Positions 1 to 14,353 are shown, counted from the stretch's first letter. The stretch is DNA of 64,000 bases from Nautilus pompilius (GCA_018389105.1 JACATO010001092.1:1-64000), one strand, 5' to 3'. Made by a program: numbers and translations. The notes: generated by a model from the sequence alone, not told the origin.

Positions 1-153
1 TTCAGTACAGAGAGACAGAGAGAGAGGGAAGAGAGAGAGAGATTGGTCGTCAGTACGAGCGAGAGAGGAGCGACCGAGTTGAGAGAGAGAGAGATGAGAG
101 AGAGGCGTCAGTAGTACAGAGAGCGAGAGAGAGAGAGGAGAGAGAGAGAGATG
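1..153. repeat. GA-rich simple repeat with CGTCAGTA inserts
   Basis: Runs of (GA)n are interrupted by short CGTCAGTA/GTCAGTAC words. The insert resembles the GACGTCAGTA core of the array at 30.5-31.1 kb, so this is probably a truncated member of the same dispersed family, cut by the window edge. No coding content. Confidence 0.85.
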
Positions 154-3114
154 ATATGGTTTATTATTAGATAGCCAGATAGCATTAATAAAGACTCAAG
201 TGCCAAGTGTCACAACTCGCGTTGTTTGTTCGAAACTTATTTCACCTGGAAGTCCAAAGGAATAGATCCAACTCGCTACAAAGTCACGTTGCACCGGTTA
301 TTAAATGGACGTGTAGATTTCGGAGTGCCAGGGGTCCGTTTGTGGTTGACAACAATGTTTTTTGTTTTTGTTGTTGTTTTCTTTTCCCCTTCCACGCAAC
401 CATAGAGAAAAAGACACAGGGCGAACATTTTGGAAACACTGAAAGTAGCGAGTAGGTAAACATATATCTAGGCGGACAAGAGGGGGATGGTGTCTGGCGA
501 GTACAAACTCCTTGGAGCCGCCGGCTATGACCCTAACCCTAACAACACACGGCTTCGTCTCGCTCCCACATTCTTTATCGCGTCCCCCTCGTTTCGCCAC
601 TTCTAGCAGATGCTATCCAATGACACAAAGGCCTCTCCCCCCCCCCCGCTCCCGTCAATAACCGAGTCGTTTTTTACAAACTCTCAGACCCCTTTTCCTT
701 CGTCTCTAGGGTCCAGCGCGTCTTTTCAGAGATATTACCCCTCTGGGATCGGGAGGCGAGGATTGTGTGTGTGTGTGGAGGGGGGGGGGTATAAACAAGT
801 CGCAGACCTTAAATTCACCCATCTTCCTGTCTTTTGTTCGAGTAATCTCCCTGACAATTGCTAAACTTGTCCCGTGCGCGCGCTACCGGGCCGGGTGTTT
901 GTAGTGTTAATTAATAACCAGGCTCCCACCAAACAAACGGATCAGGGGGTGGGGGCCGCGGTGCCCCCACACATGCATGCGAACGCGGGGACCGCACGTT
1001 TCGATAGGAATCCACGAGAAGCGCGTTTCCCTTTCCCGCGCCGGTCTTAAGGAAGGGGCCCGCGTTTGTGTAGAGAGGTTCGACGGTGAGTGACATGCAA
1101 ATAGCGAAATCAGATTTCGCGCACCCCCGACCTACAGGGAAATGGGGGTCCGGAGAGATCTTTCAGCGCGCGATCTCGCAAACTCTCCCGGGCCCTAAAC
1201 GGCCGCGGAAAGCTGAGAGCCGGGGCCGAGTCCGGCTCAGAACACGAAAGGGAAACATATAATATCGAGACGGCACCGTCGCTAACAGATATCCGTCTCT
1301 TATCTTCGCCGATACGTGAATGACAAATTTGCCGAGCCGTCGGAGCCGGATGCCTACCCACCCACCCAGTTACCGTATCAGACGTCAAACTTCGAAGATG
1401 GTATACCCAAACACAAAACTGCTAAGCACCGCCACCTTAAATATCCCGGGACAGCGATAAGTAGCGCGTGTCCTCGGGGTTGTTAGTTCGTCACGTGAAA
1501 CAGTCTCTGCCCGTTACCCAAATTATAAACCGTACATGGCTCACATATTATTAGATAAGCCCACATCTCCAACACTTAAGAAAATACATCGCCACACCAT
1601 TACATCACGGGCGCGTTATTTCACGCACTACGCCGTGTTGAGGGTAGCATCCCATTCTACACGATGTACATTACAGTCTACGCCGTCCGCGCCCCGATTC
1701 TCACTACTACCTTAAGTTCCCCGGGACCCAGAATTAATAATTTTTGTTTCTATTAAAACTAACATAAAACCGTTCAAAAAAATTTTAAACTGTTTATAAA
1801 AATTCTAATAGGTTGTTTTAAATATAATAAAATAGATTGGCTCCGATATATTTCAGTTCAGATTTCGCCCGTTCTTTAATTATGAACTGTGGTAACCGAT
1901 TGGTTCGCTTCCGTCTTTCGGATGGCGCTCCCAGGTTGACTCGGCTAGCGATGAATACCCGGGGCAAACCAGGGATCAAAAGCGCTAAGGAAGTAGTATA
2001 AGCTGTTTTGTAAAATGTAGCACAATAATGTTGCCGTCCCGTGCATCGAGATTCATTTAGTGTATCATGGTAATGACAACAGTCAAAAAAAAAAAAAAGA
2101 AATGATATGTTTTCCTGTGGTTGCCACTCGGCCAAGAGCGCGCTCAATCTGTCTTAAAAGTTATCCTCGCCTCGTAAAGAGCCGTAAAGATCACATTTAC
2201 ATGGCATTTAATGCGAATGGCGGTAAACGGCGTCTAATTTTCTCGAAATACCGGTGTCTTCGGTTTCTTTAATGCTAATCATTAAAGACGAAGATGAATT
2301 TCCGTCATCCACCGTCTATAAGTGTACATTTACTATTGAATACCAATCAATAAATGACAAGTAAACGTGGAATTTACTAAGCCAATTTCTCCAGTGGACT
2401 TTAAGAGTAAGGAACGCTGTTTGTAGTAATTCTCTGCTTGGATATGCTATATTTAGAAACTTCAAAATTACATTTTTCCAAAGAGAATCTAACTTTCTTT
2501 TAAACGGACTACATCTGAGCATTTAATTAAAGACTTTCTGTGTCCCGTTAAGGGTTCGGTCAACAAACGGGCCAAAGTTATATTTTCTTCACCGATATAG
2601 ACTTTGTTAGGCGTTCTAAACGTTAATATTTCTGTTTTATTATATATTTTTGTTTATTCCTAGTAACATTATACAGCGGACCTGAGTCTGGTGTTTCTAA
2701 CAAAGAACTTTTTTCTTTTTCATTTGAACAAATGGAGCGGTAGGTAGTGTGTTTGCGTTGTGTATCATTTCCTTTCAGTCATCACGTCCACTTAGTTCTG
2801 TTTTCTAAATAGCCATTGCTTCCATTTTCTTTTCTTCTTTTTCCTTTCTCCCTCTCCCCCCCTCTCCCCAAAGTTGTGCGTAAGATAATGATTCCCAGCA
2901 GCTCACGGGGCCGTCCACGCTCACCATAGGCTACATGTCAGCCGTGTACCTCTTAGACGGTTACATGGATAACTTATCAAAAATGATATCGGGAGGGGAA
3001 GAGGAAGACCTGCGATTGTTTACTTCACCCGTGGGCAGGAAAATCTCTTTCATGAACTGTGTCTTTGGAATTCCTCTACGCCAATGTTGAATGTTTTTAT
3101 AAGGCTGACGTTTG
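154..3114. other. Noncoding, no gene recognised
   Basis: No reading frame here resembles a known protein. About 480-1400 is relatively GC- and CpG-rich with C- and G-homopolymers; from 1730 on it is AT-rich. Two tandem CCCTAA words at about 534-546 are too few to be telomeric. Pyrimidine-rich sequence lies at 2820-2870. I see no splice-bounded exon. Confidence 0.5.
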
Positions 3115-3171
<57 letters not shown>

Positions 3172-3480
3172 GCTATTACAGAGAGAGATAGCGTCATTAC
3201 GGAGAGAGAGAGAGAGACATGACGTCATTACACAGAGATGATGTTCATTACAGAGAGAGAGAGATGACGTCATTATACAGAGATTCATTACGTCAATACA
3301 CAGAGACGATGTCATTACACACAGAGAGATGAGATCATTATACACAGGGACATGGCGCCAATACACAGATAGAGATGACGTCATTACACAGAGAGATGAG
3401 GTCATTATACAGAGGGACATGGCGTCAATACACACACAGAGAGAGAAAGAGATGACGCCATTACACACAGAGAGATGACA
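3115..3480 (+). repeat. GA/TGACGTCA minisatellite, GA orientation (array B)
   Basis: A pure (GA)n run of about 50 bp leads into degenerate 20-50-bp units of the form GAGAGATGACGTCATTACA. I count three exact TGACGTCA palindromes plus variants such as GATGTCATTAC and GGCGTCAATAC. The stretch at 3176-3203 is the reverse complement, with substitutions, of the 30-nt block shared by arrays C, F and G, so this is an inverted, diverged member of that family. Reading frames across it are repeat artefacts. Confidence 0.9.
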
Positions 3481-6400
3481 CGCCTCGCGCCTATTAAATA
3501 CGAACACATGCCAGGGACCATATTTTAAATTGCCTGATGTCAAATTACTTCGTTAATTAGCCAGTACCTTTAATTCGCTTTAGTCTTTGCGGTTAGAATT
3601 TATTTCCTCCGTGGGTCGGCGCGCTAGGGTGGTTGGTTATTGTCTCTCCCCTCCCTTTTTTGACGCTGCTGTAACGTGTATGAAAATTTTAGAAAATTTA
3701 TTTACATTTTACTTAAATATTTAATCCAATTTTCACTTTTCTTTTCTTTTTTTTTTATTTCCTTTAAAAACCACAAAAATTTCTAGTCGAACTAAAGCGA
3801 CCACTGCCAGAGGACTGAAGCTGAAATCTTTCCGCTATATTAAATCGCATTGGCGGTTATTAAAATTGTATTAGCACGTATCTGAACTACACTGATCTCT
3901 GGCGAAACCCGGCGCGACCCCCGAATTGGGCCCCCCCCCGCACACCGAGCAGCGGGCGGAAAATTGGTTCGTGGTTGTTGTTGTTGTTGTTGTTGTTTTG
4001 TTTTTTTTTTAAAGAAAGACAACTCTGGTTGGTATTCTTTTCAAAGTCAGCCATTTAGGTAAATTATGAAAGTTTTTTTCCTCCGTCTTGCTATGCGCCT
4101 GATGTTGAGAAACCACGGACGGTTCGCGTGAGGTCGTCCGATGTCGAGATAGCGATCAACCGAGCAGAAAGTTTTTACAGCCTTCATACCCAGCCAGAGT
4201 GAGACATCAAAACTCGTTCAATTACGGTTCGCGCCATCGCCCCTCCTCCAACACAGCCTCCGTAAATCTTCCGAGGTCAGCTGACAGAGGTGCGTGTGTG
4301 TCTCTGATATTCTAAACGGAGCTTCCTTCGCCTTACCAGCTCCAGCGAACACGCGCGCCCTATCCGAGGGAGCGCCTCTTCGTTCCGCATCTGAAGCCGG
4401 CATTTTTTTCCTTCCGCACCTACCCATTTGCCCGACTCTGTGGGCCCCTGTAAAGCTAACCTCCAATTTCCGCCACAGTTTCGCAGCCGATATTTCGCGG
4501 AAAATCCACTTGAACGAACGAAGTAAACTGAGATATCGACTTGCTTTCTCGCCGTTACACGGATCTGTCCACACTGAAAACAAATACTCAAATGAAGTCT
4601 TTCCATGAGTGGGATTATCATCAAGAAAATAGTCCGTACATCGTCTAATTTTCCGACTAAATTAAATCATTATTATTGATTAAAATTATTCGCTAATCGC
4701 TTTATCGAATTTAAATAACCGTCCAACTACATAAACCGAATAGTACGGTTGGTTACTGGAGATACAATTTAAACGCGTGGAGCTAAATATATTTGCAGAA
4801 AATCGCAGAACTAGAGAGTGCTTAATTCTCCATCAACATCATTCCAACTGAAGTCGGCAGTTCCGTAGCACCCCACCAAGAACCGTTAATCGCGGCTATT
4901 CCGTATTTCTTGCCTATCACTAGCTCTGTGGCCCGCAGTTCTAAACGTAACTGGAATAACAAGCAAATTTTGCGCTCAAAGGTAAATCTACAAAAGCTTG
5001 GAATGGGAGCGTAGGAATGAGCATTGTCTGTGCAGCTTTGGCCATTTTCCATATGTAGTCGGCTAGTTTGGGCATATTTCGGCAGTGTGGTTTTGAGGAC
5101 TTTCTATCTTTAGGAAACTATTTTGAGCATCCACTATCAGCAGTCGGTTTGAACCTTGTCACTGTTACTTTCGATTGGCATCTTGATCTTGTTGCACCGC
5201 AGAAAAACAGATAAAAACGACTCGATCGCGTGACTTTATCAGTTTTTTTTTTAAAAAAATCCCTGCGTTTTATGATATTATATAATTTATATCTGCAATC
5301 TTTTTTATAGTCAGCGCAAGCTTAATTTTATAGGGTTTTTTTTTTTAAGGTTAAATTTTGCATCAAACTGAAATCCACTTCAGCAGTCGATACGTCGAAT
5401 GACTGATGGTTCGACGTTGGCAGGAGGCTGTTGATGATAACTAGGAAAAAAATTAGAAACAAATTCGAGTGCATAATCTGATGATACGTCTTCTGCCTGC
5501 CTGCTCGTATCTTGCCTGCTTACGTTTCAGTCATAGATAGGTATACATTTGTTATTTATTTATTTTTAAAACGTCCTGGCGTGTGGGAAACAAACGATAT
5601 ATTATCTTCAGAGCAAATATACTTTACTAGTAGAATGATTTCTTCACATGTCAAGATTATTTTTTATTGGTGCTACGTTGAAATATTATTATCCGCGAAT
5701 ATCCGTCCATTCAGCTGCCGTCTTTTAATACGATAGTTGCCGATCGTATCTCCGTGATATTTTGCCCGAGCTAATAGATATGGCAGGCCTCCGAGCTACC
5801 CTACCGGTGAATAGAGTCCCCCAACCCAGCCACGACTGGTCAGTGCGAGCCATGCCCCGGTGTGAGCAATTATTGAAAAAAATCTCCTGAGAAACATGGA
5901 TTGTCCGTGTAATTATCGGGGCTAGTCAGCACCTCGAGGTCGTAAGCCCCTGTCATGCAGGATATTAACGATCCCAGTCGCATTAAACTCGTCGCGACGA
6001 TATTTGCGAGATAAAGAAGTAGACGGTCCTCGGAATATGGCGGCGAGATCAAGCAGCGAGCTCTCGATAGAACGTGGGAAACAAAACAACAACAACAACA
6101 TCTGCATCCAGGTACCCGATCAGAATGTGGGTTTAAAGAAGCGGAAAACTATCAAATAAAGGGCCGCGCGCAAAAGTATTATAGCTCCCTGTAATGACAC
6201 CAACTGAAAACTCGGGGTTTCCTGTCTCGTTTCGGACATTACGCAGGTTCTGTTGTTTGTATGGATCATGCAATAAATGCCACTTCGGTATTTTCATAGT
6301 CTTCCCAGGGCTGCATATAAATTGAATATTTTATTTTTAATGCAAGATTTTTCAAGAACGTGAAACGAGTATAGATAATTAAAAACCGTAAAACAGAGGT

Positions 6401-7432
6401 TACAATTAAACATAACCCATATATATATATATATCCCTCAAATGAAATATGTAGTTATTAATTGGCTGGTAATTGTGATCCGTCCTTTTTATTTTTTGAA
6501 ATCACCCGGTGAGAACTAACTGGTTTATCTACGACCACGCCATCTGTTCTTTACGGGGGACTCTGTCAGCGCGAGACAATAAAAATACAAACTATGTCCG
6601 CATTCGCCCTCGACCGCGGGTAATACCGTCATAGTTACGGTATGTAGTTTCTCAGTGTTCCCGAACTAGAGACAGCGTGAAAACCTCACTGGTGGAAAAA
6701 CTTGAATGCAGTCGTTAGGATGGACGTTCTCCGGGTAAATTGGTAGCTTAAGGCGCTCGAACGGTGAGTGAAGAAGAGGCTGTGTAATATTTGCGCTCTA
6801 GATTACCCAAAATGCAATTCCTCGAACAGCTGACCCGGGATGGAAACGGGGCAACAGTTTCTCACTCATTTTGTCGGAACTGCTAGCACATAGAGAGAAA
6901 AATCCATTTTATGAAAATTACCTACTAGTTTAGTTACATTTTCTCTCTTTCTTTTTTTTTTTTTTTAAAGCGAAGTGTACATTTAATAAAAGGGATACAA
7001 TTTATTAAAAACTTGTTATCGAAAGCGCATGATCTGCCGGCTTACCGACGATCGGGTGGCATTAACAGGTTGTTTTTTAATTTACCTACTAATTCTTATC
7101 TTATCGGCCTAAAAAGATTTTAAAAATCTCGACACCTGAATGTCAAATCGTCGCGGCCGTCAGAGGGCCAGAAGACGTCGGAAGCTAATCGCTTGCTACT
7201 ACTCCGAGCGTCCCCTTTCTCGTTTGTCTCTCCCCCCCCCATCTGTCCCGCATTGTACGCCGTGCTTGTGACACACGCTCGTAAATAGGAACCTTTTTAG
7301 TATTTCCACCCATGGCGGGCGTGCCGTGCAATCTAGCTGAGATATTTATTACCGCGCGCTCTCCTAAAGTTACTATTGAACTTTCTACAACGCCTTGTTA
7401 GCAGTGCCACCTGCCGTAAAATACAGTCCACC
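3481..7432. other. Noncoding, no gene recognised
   Basis: Mostly AT-rich, with a CpG-richer patch at about 4200-4560 that has overlapping open frames on both strands. None of these matches a family I recognise. Poly-T/poly-A tracts occur at 3742-3760, 5250-5260, 5336-5347 and 6950-6966, and a short (AT)n lies near 6417-6436. Confidence 0.5.
3972..4010. repeat. (GTT)n plus poly-T microsatellite
   Basis: About eight GTT triplets run into a T tract. The same (GTT)n/(AAC)n-plus-homopolymer arrangement recurs at 18361-18386, 41975-42003, 47506-47527 and 52983-53006. Confidence 0.85.
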
Positions 7433-7690
7433 TTAAATGCCGCCCGTGTCAAATGCCATCTGTACTCGTTGGTCCTCGATGTCCGCGGATGTCGTTGATA
7501 TTCCGGATGCTGAGCCACCAAAAGTCGCGTCATCCGCATATTCCGTGCCGCTAACTTCCCCTGTACTTCTCTTTGAAAACAGACCGACTTTTAAATGCCC
7601 GTGGATTGCAACGATCGCTGGCCAACCGGCTGGTGGTGAAAGCAACCAAGACTCTTTTGGCGAGAGAACTGCAAAAAACGACATCTAAGT
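7433..7690 (-). pseudogene. Possible LINE reverse-transcriptase fragment (YADD box)
   Basis: The minus-strand frame carries LFSKRSTGEVSGTEYADDAT. It places an YADD-A motif after an LFxxxR...V block, the usual spacing around the catalytic box of non-LTR reverse transcriptases. The frame then breaks and seems to continue in a second frame (around 7333-7440, RxxNSNFRRAR). No other RT blocks are visible, so this is a short decayed fragment at best. The + strand frame over the same bases is equally open, which lowers confidence. Confidence 0.3.
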
Positions 7691-7738
7691 CATTACAATT
7701 AGAAATCGGGCAAAACTGCTGTTATCTGAATGTACCCT

Positions 7739-8183
7739 CTCTCTCCCTCCTCTCTCTCTCTCTCTCTAATGACGTCATTCTCTCTGTAATGAACATCATC
7801 TCTGTGTAATGACGTCATGTCTCTCTCTGTAATGAACATCATCTCTCTCTGTGTAATGACGTCATGTCTCTCTCTGTAATGAACATCATCTCTGTGTAAT
7901 GACGTCATGTCTCTCTCTCCGTAATGACGCTATATCTTCCTGTAATAAGGTTCTCTCTCTCTCTCTCTCCGTAATGACGTCATCTCTCTCTGTAATGAAC
8001 ATCATCTCTCTCTGTGTAATGACGTCATGTCTCTCTCTGTAATGAACATCATCTCTGTGTAATGACGTCATGTCTCTCTCTCTGTAATGACGCTATATCT
8101 TCCTGTAATAAGGACGTCTCTCTCTCTCTCCGTAATGACGTCATCTCTCTTGTAATGAACATCATCTCTGTGTAATGACGGCA

Positions 8184-8215
<32 letters not shown>

Positions 8216-8222
8216 TCTCTCT
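7739..8222 (-). repeat. CT/TGACGTCA minisatellite, CT orientation (array C)
   Basis: A two-part unit alternates: GTGTAATGACGTCATGTCTC followed by CTCTCTGTAATGAACATCATC. There are eight exact TGACGTCA palindromes. A 30-nt non-repeating block (7921-7950, repeated at 8084-8113) contains GACGCTATATCTTCC and is identical in arrays F and G. The array ends in CTCTCACCATCTCTCTCTG, an end also found in array F. Confidence 0.92.
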
Positions 8223-11200
8223 GTCTATCACGTACCGCCAGATAAAATGATTTTGTCTTCTCGTCCAGAGAAATAAACCTGGAGCTACTAAGGTGGGAGA
8301 GACGGCCACTACAAGGAAGTCCCGACGACTAAAACCACTGGTTCAAACTAATCGATTAGATTCTCAGCGACGCGCACTTCAGTGTCAGTCAAATTTCCTC
8401 TGAGTTCTAAAAGCCAGTCCGACATCTACGCGCACTAATAAAAATGCGGGGACTTTAGAACCAATCTCTATTTTGGAATTACAGGACTGTCGTCACTGCG
8501 CCGCTATCCACAGCACAACCGTCATAAGAACACCTGTAATGTTCTATAACCCGCGAATTGTTAAAATAATAACGTGACAAGCTGTTTATAACTGTTTCTT
8601 TCACGAACAGCTCGGACCTGAAATGAAACAATAGCAAGACGACAACAAAGTGCAGATGGACTCCACAGCATCCGATGCTGGAAAAGGACAAGCGACGTTT
8701 AGATCCGTTTTCTCTTCAGCCATCAACCAAACCTCAATCAACAGTTACGCGTTTGCAAGCACGTAATTGTTAGAAAGAAAGAAAAACTTATTCGAAATTA
8801 TCCAATACATTAGTGGCTTGAACAGTGTATTGATATTACTTCTTTACCTTTAAAGGAAATTAGTGGTGTCCCGTTCTTTTAACCCTCTTTGTTTCTATTA
8901 TTCTGATCAGGCCTAATGAGTCTTGATGACAAGTTCTAACAAGATAACTACAAGTAGGTTATCTCCCTTCTGAAGCCTGCACGGCAGCAACTTGAAGAGA
9001 CTTTGGTATTGGTTTTTTCTAGAAGATTTGATTATAGTTTACATTACGTTAAATGCACAATATATTTATTGCAGTATTTTTATTTACGTGCACAAAGGTT
9101 ATTTTGTTGTTCCCTTGATCTTGAATGCTATTCTTTACGTGTTCGCGCCCCTTTCTCAGGTCTCTCGTACTGTTACCACTTCAATTTGAAACGGTAGCCT
9201 AAATGCTAAAAAGTACATTTGTGCGTGCGCGTGATTGCTTATTATATTCCCACACCAAAATTAAATCGTAAATAGGGGTTTAAAATATCCTGACTGCCAG
9301 TATCATTCTCGTTTCCGCATCTTCAGTGGCTTAGGAGCAGATCATAACCAACTCGCCACAATAGGAGTCGGTTAGAGATCTCTGCTTTATAACAAAATAA
9401 CGTGTCCCTCCACACAATTTCGGGTCGCTCTCCAAACTTGCTTTGCAAGAACAGTCTATTCATCACCTTGGTCGATTTTAATGCCTGTAAATACATGTAA
9501 TTACTTAGTTAAACCCGATAATTTAGATTTCTTTGATAGCCGATTATTACTTATCTCTTTATTATACGAACGTTTGCGACTTGATACCCGATAGCCGACA
9601 CCCCACTGTCGACGATACCCCTGGCGAACTTCCGCTAGCTTCGAGGCGAGGATGACCGGCGCTTCGCGAAATGCCGCGCGCTTCAGGAATCAGCTACGAG
9701 AGACGATAGTAGTTTGGGTTTCTTTCAAGCAGAACCGCCTTCCGAAAGATACTTAAGTTGACGAAGAATAGGTGGGGGGACTAAGTCACAAAGGAAACCG
9801 AACATCTTTAAGAATGCAGCTTTTGTGTTTGTTCCCTACACGGAATCAGTATCATTACTGGTGGCTGCAAGGACCCCATTTCTCGTTGAAATTTCAGAAT
9901 AGAAAATTACGGGTGGGAAATGATACACCCAGATATGAAACAGCCTGAAACAGAGGATTGTTTTAGTTTTATGCCATAAAAAAAACAAACATCTGACAAC
10001 ATATAAACGTTAAAGGTTTCCAACTGAGCAAACTGATCCATCATCGACCCCTGGGAACCAAAATCCGGGATTCTTGGTCAAAATGAAGAATTATGTTACA
10101 TCAGCACCGGAATAACCGTGACCACTTCTAAACGTCTGGTCTCGGATACTTCCAACTGATTCACACCTTTCACCATTTATATACGAGCTCTTTTTGGAAA
10201 TCGTTATATTTATCAAGAAAAATCAGAAAATATAATTGAGGACGACGCCAAAGCCTTTGGCCACGGCTGCACGTGACCATATCTAGACGTTTAACGCGTA
10301 TTAATTTAGATAATGTATTTATTAGAAATACTAATTAATTCCCCCCCCAGACTTTTTTGGTTCACTTAAAAAAAAAAAACAGAAAATGTTAGGTAAGGTT
10401 TCGGTTGTTCTCCAAAAGGAGTTTACTCTGCTATTGCGTAGAGAAAGCAAATAGAGGGTGTCACTACTACGTTTGTTGTTGATTCTCGCAAAAGATCCGT
10501 GAAAGAACGGCCCGGAAGTACTACGGCCATTTCCCTGATCGTCTTAACATTTACCCTCGTTTTGAAATAGCAGTATCGGTACACGGTACACATACACGCA
10601 AACAACTTACGTCTCTGGGGTTAAATGATTTTTACGGTTCCTTGACGGAAACAATCAGGAAGTGAATCCGCCATTCCGACATATTACCCAGTGATTTTAC
10701 TGCTAACGCTCACGCTTCTGACATAATATAATTTAAGAGTAAAATGCTATGTTCTTTTTGCAGAAAGTTCAAGAAATTATTAGAAAATTAACCCCCCCCC
10801 GGCCACGGTAACGCTCCATGGATATTTCTAGTTTCGGATGGTACCACCTGCCTAAAATATCAAGATCGTAAAATATTCATTTGCCTACTTTATAAAATGC
10901 TTTTAATATTAAATTTATAACGTATTTTCAATTAAAGAATATGATAGGAACGGGCAGTTGTTATGGAAATTACTGCATTTAGTATAGTTTAGTCATTCGA
11001 ATCTTTTATGCGAAAAACAATTTTTTTTTTCCTAAAGGGAGGTAATTTCTGTTGTTTCTGGTGACGTCATTTGTTTGTTCGTGTTTAGCGTCACAATACC
11101 CGCGAGATTTGAGAGATGATCACTTGGAATGGCCATGTTTGGCTTAATACGGAATTAAACGTGCACTGTGTGTATTAATCACGATGGTTTTAAGTATGCA

Positions 11201-11650
11201 TATATTAGGTAATTTGTTAAAAGAAATAGATTGATTGAAATGCATTTGTACTAATTTATACCAAACGACAATGGGCCATTTCAGATTGGTTTTCACTTGT
11301 GCAGCTGTGAAGTATATAAAAAGTTGAAAAAAGTAAAGGTTTTAATGGCATGTTATTTGCGGAAGTCGGAAGACTGGTGAAGACTTACAACCGACCTTGA
11401 AGGCGTAAAACTGCCGTTAAATCGGAGAACCCAAAAAACTAAGCAACAACCAATAGCCCAAGGGGGGGTCGGAAACTACCTGAAACCAAGTTGAACAATC
11501 CCATCCACTGTAACTGTAACAGTGACACCGAACTAAAACGTCTTTCTCACGACTTAATCCCCGATGATGGCGAGAAGCCAAGATGATCGAAACATAGACT
11601 TATTGGGTTGTTGCATTATTTACTAGTAAGGTGATGAGAACTGTTCCCCG
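8223..11650. other. Noncoding, no gene recognised
   Basis: AT-rich intronic or intergenic sequence with scattered C- and A-homopolymers (10341-10350, 10369-10380, 10792-10801). One isolated TGACGTCA lies at 11062-11069. No exon-like reading frame. Confidence 0.5.
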
Positions 11651-11675
11651 GGGTGGTGGTGGTGGTGGTGTGTGA

Positions 11676-11708
<33 letters not shown>
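11651..11708. repeat. (GGT)n/(GT)n compound microsatellite
   Basis: Six GGT triplets are followed by an interrupted (TG)n tract; pure dinucleotide runs. Confidence 0.95.
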
Positions 11709-11709
<1 letters not shown>

Positions 11710-13615
11710 GATCTTTAATAACTTAGACTTATAGTTGCTTAATAAAAAAATCTAATACACCTTAGAACATCTCTACTCGTTAAAATTTTAGCTTATATTT
11801 TATTGTTTTATTTAACAATTGTTCTGTTGCAAAAGGGTTAAGGTGGAGTTTTTTAAAAAGTTTAACGCCTGAAGTTTTAGTGCAGAGAAACGTGTATTCA
11901 TACAGATGTTTCTTCTTCCTGGAAGAAACAGGACCTATTTTGTTTCAAGAAATCTGTTAACCAGCACCGAAAGCCGTCAGTGTGTTGTAAATAGATTTAA
12001 GATGGCAAGATAATCATAAGTACTTGTTAATTTAAAATCGCTAAGCTTTAACAAACCGCTATCTCAAAGACATGGATAAATGATTTGTGGAATAATGTTC
12101 ATATTTGCATAAATTAGATCTGCGCGTCACCTTAGATCATCCAGTAAAGATGGTCTCTCGTCCGATGCGACCTTCATCTTTGCTCGCACGGAACCGGAGA
12201 AGTGCGCCATTTTTTGCCTGCGAGCTAACAGCGCGTAGTGTTTTTTTGTTTTTTTTTTCCGGCTGTCACGTGCAGGCCGGATATCGCTGGAGCGAAACCG
12301 GAAATGGCCGCCGACGGGAAAGACACCACACCCACGGGCGAGCATGCTACACGTTGCCACCACTCGACTAGTTTACCTTTCAATCCATTGCGTCAGTTTC
12401 GCGATGACCTATCGGCAAAATATATCTTCAGACAACAAAACTGATGACGAGAGGAGCAGCCACACAAAAACAAACAGACAAACACCAAATCCACGTATTC
12501 TAAACGGTACAAATCAGGAATGTGTTAACAAAAAAGAAAATCATCAACAAGAAAGCATTCCTGGCTTGATACAATCTTGTTCTCGTACTTCATCGTGTAA
12601 GTTGTCGGCGTAAATCGAATTTAAAGAAGCTGTTTGTTAGAGAACGTTAAATGCGCTGGAAGCAGACAGAAGGTTTGGAGTAATTAGCCGACATTGACCG
12701 GAGAATACAACATGGCTGATCCGTCCAAACCCTGTGTTTATGCTGTTCAGGAGTAGAGTTCTTATTTGAGAAAAGACACTGATTTATTAGATTTTAGCAT
12801 ACACGCATCTACTAAACTGCTTCCATATCGTAACCATGGAGAATACACTAAACGATAAAGTAATAAAAAAAAACTTTAGATTTACAAAGTTTTAATTTTA
12901 AGCATTTAAAGGATCCAGTAGAAGGTTTTAATATAATTAGGGGTTTTGAACAGAGAGACATCCCCATCCTCACCACCCGTCCCGGCTCTCTACAGTTACT
13001 GGTACTAGGGGTCATAATTATAAATAAGCTAAGATAGTTAGATTCTCAGATAGGCGTTAGGAAATAATATTTCAGTAATAGAACTGTTAATAACTGCAAT
13101 ACTTAACTGGTGAGTATGGTTAGCAGTGTCAATATTAATCAGTTCTAGAATTGCATTGATGGACATTTCTCTTTACTGGGAGCAGGATCTGGCGATCCCC
13201 AATGGTTTCCTGCCCCCTGATAACTACTGTTCTGAATATGACGTCGTCATTATTATTGGTAACGTCACAAAACAACGGTTGGCTCTTGTAAAGAAATTTT
13301 GTAGTTGGTGAATGATTATAATTAACGAAGCTGTTACGTTGGTACCCGTTCTATTAACTCCAGAAACTGCTAATTATTAATACGCTCTTTCCTTTTCTGC
13401 GCCTTTTAATCATGGAAGAATCCGGTCTACTTAATCTTGTTTAAAAACGCAAGCTAACATGGATAACAAGGAATTTGTTTTGAAAATGCAGGAATTATAT
13501 TCTTTATTTTAAAATATAGTGTTAACAAAATTACTTCGAATCAATGGCCAGTTACGAACAGAACAACGAACCTAGCAGCACGTGAATCATTGTGGGCTAG
13601 TTTCCAATATTTATA
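11709..13615. other. Noncoding, no gene recognised
   Basis: AT-rich, with a CpG-richer island at about 12115-12330 whose open frames on both strands show no recognisable domain. No LE-1 or LamNT netrin exon is visible, although those should precede the exons at 14.35 kb if the gene is intact. Confidence 0.45.
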
Positions 13616-13631
13616 ATGTGTGTGTGTGTGG

Positions 13632-13689
<58 letters not shown>
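13616..13689. repeat. (TG)n-(GA)n compound microsatellite
   Basis: (TG) repeats pass directly into about 27 GA repeats. They end 665 bp upstream of the first netrin exon. The minus-strand frame across it is an artefact of the repeat. Confidence 0.95.
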
Positions 13690-13691
<2 letters not shown>

Positions 13692-14353
13692 ATCATTGCT
13701 TCGTAACTGATGACTTCCGCTCTATTCGTAAACAAGCCTAATGGAAAAGTGGTAAAGAATTTACGACACATGTCCATCATGTGTTCGTTTTTCTGTTTAT
13801 TTGCACATACAATTCTACTAACAGGACTTATTTTTTTTTTTTTGTTGCAGCTATTTACTGTCAGCTCATGTTAAACTTGCAGTGTTTTGGAGGTTTTAAA
13901 TTTAATGGCTTTTTAGTTAATTTTAGTTTCTACTAACACAATCTATATTGCACACAAAAGATCTTAGTCAGTAAGAATACTTAGCTCTCCGGCCACACGT
14001 TCAATTTTTGGAATTGATTAACGATGGAAATTAAAGGTGCTACGTTGACACCCATTCTATTGACTTCAGAGGCAAAAGAATCACCGCACGGAGAGATCTC
14101 CGTTAACCCTTGACCCGTGTTAGCACTACACATGGTAGCCTGTAAAAGTACCCCAACTTCGAGGATAGCGTTAAACGCAGATCAGCAAGGATGCTTCGTA
14201 GAGCCTAGACACCTGCTTAAATCGATGCATGAGGGTTTAATGGTGCCCCAGTTTCGAGGGTAAATTAAAGCACAGCTCATCATCAGTAACCCAGCAGAAC
14301 TTGTACTTCCCAGACCGAAAAATGACGGGCTGTTTTGTTTCCCTCTATTTCAG

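Noticed and set aside
534..546. (CCCTAA)2 telomere-like word, and a similar one near 36031
   Set aside because: Two copies only; expected by chance in 64 kb.
4218..4624. Overlapping frames of 104-121 codons on both strands
   Set aside because: CpG-rich patch with no homology that I recognise and no consistent splice sites.
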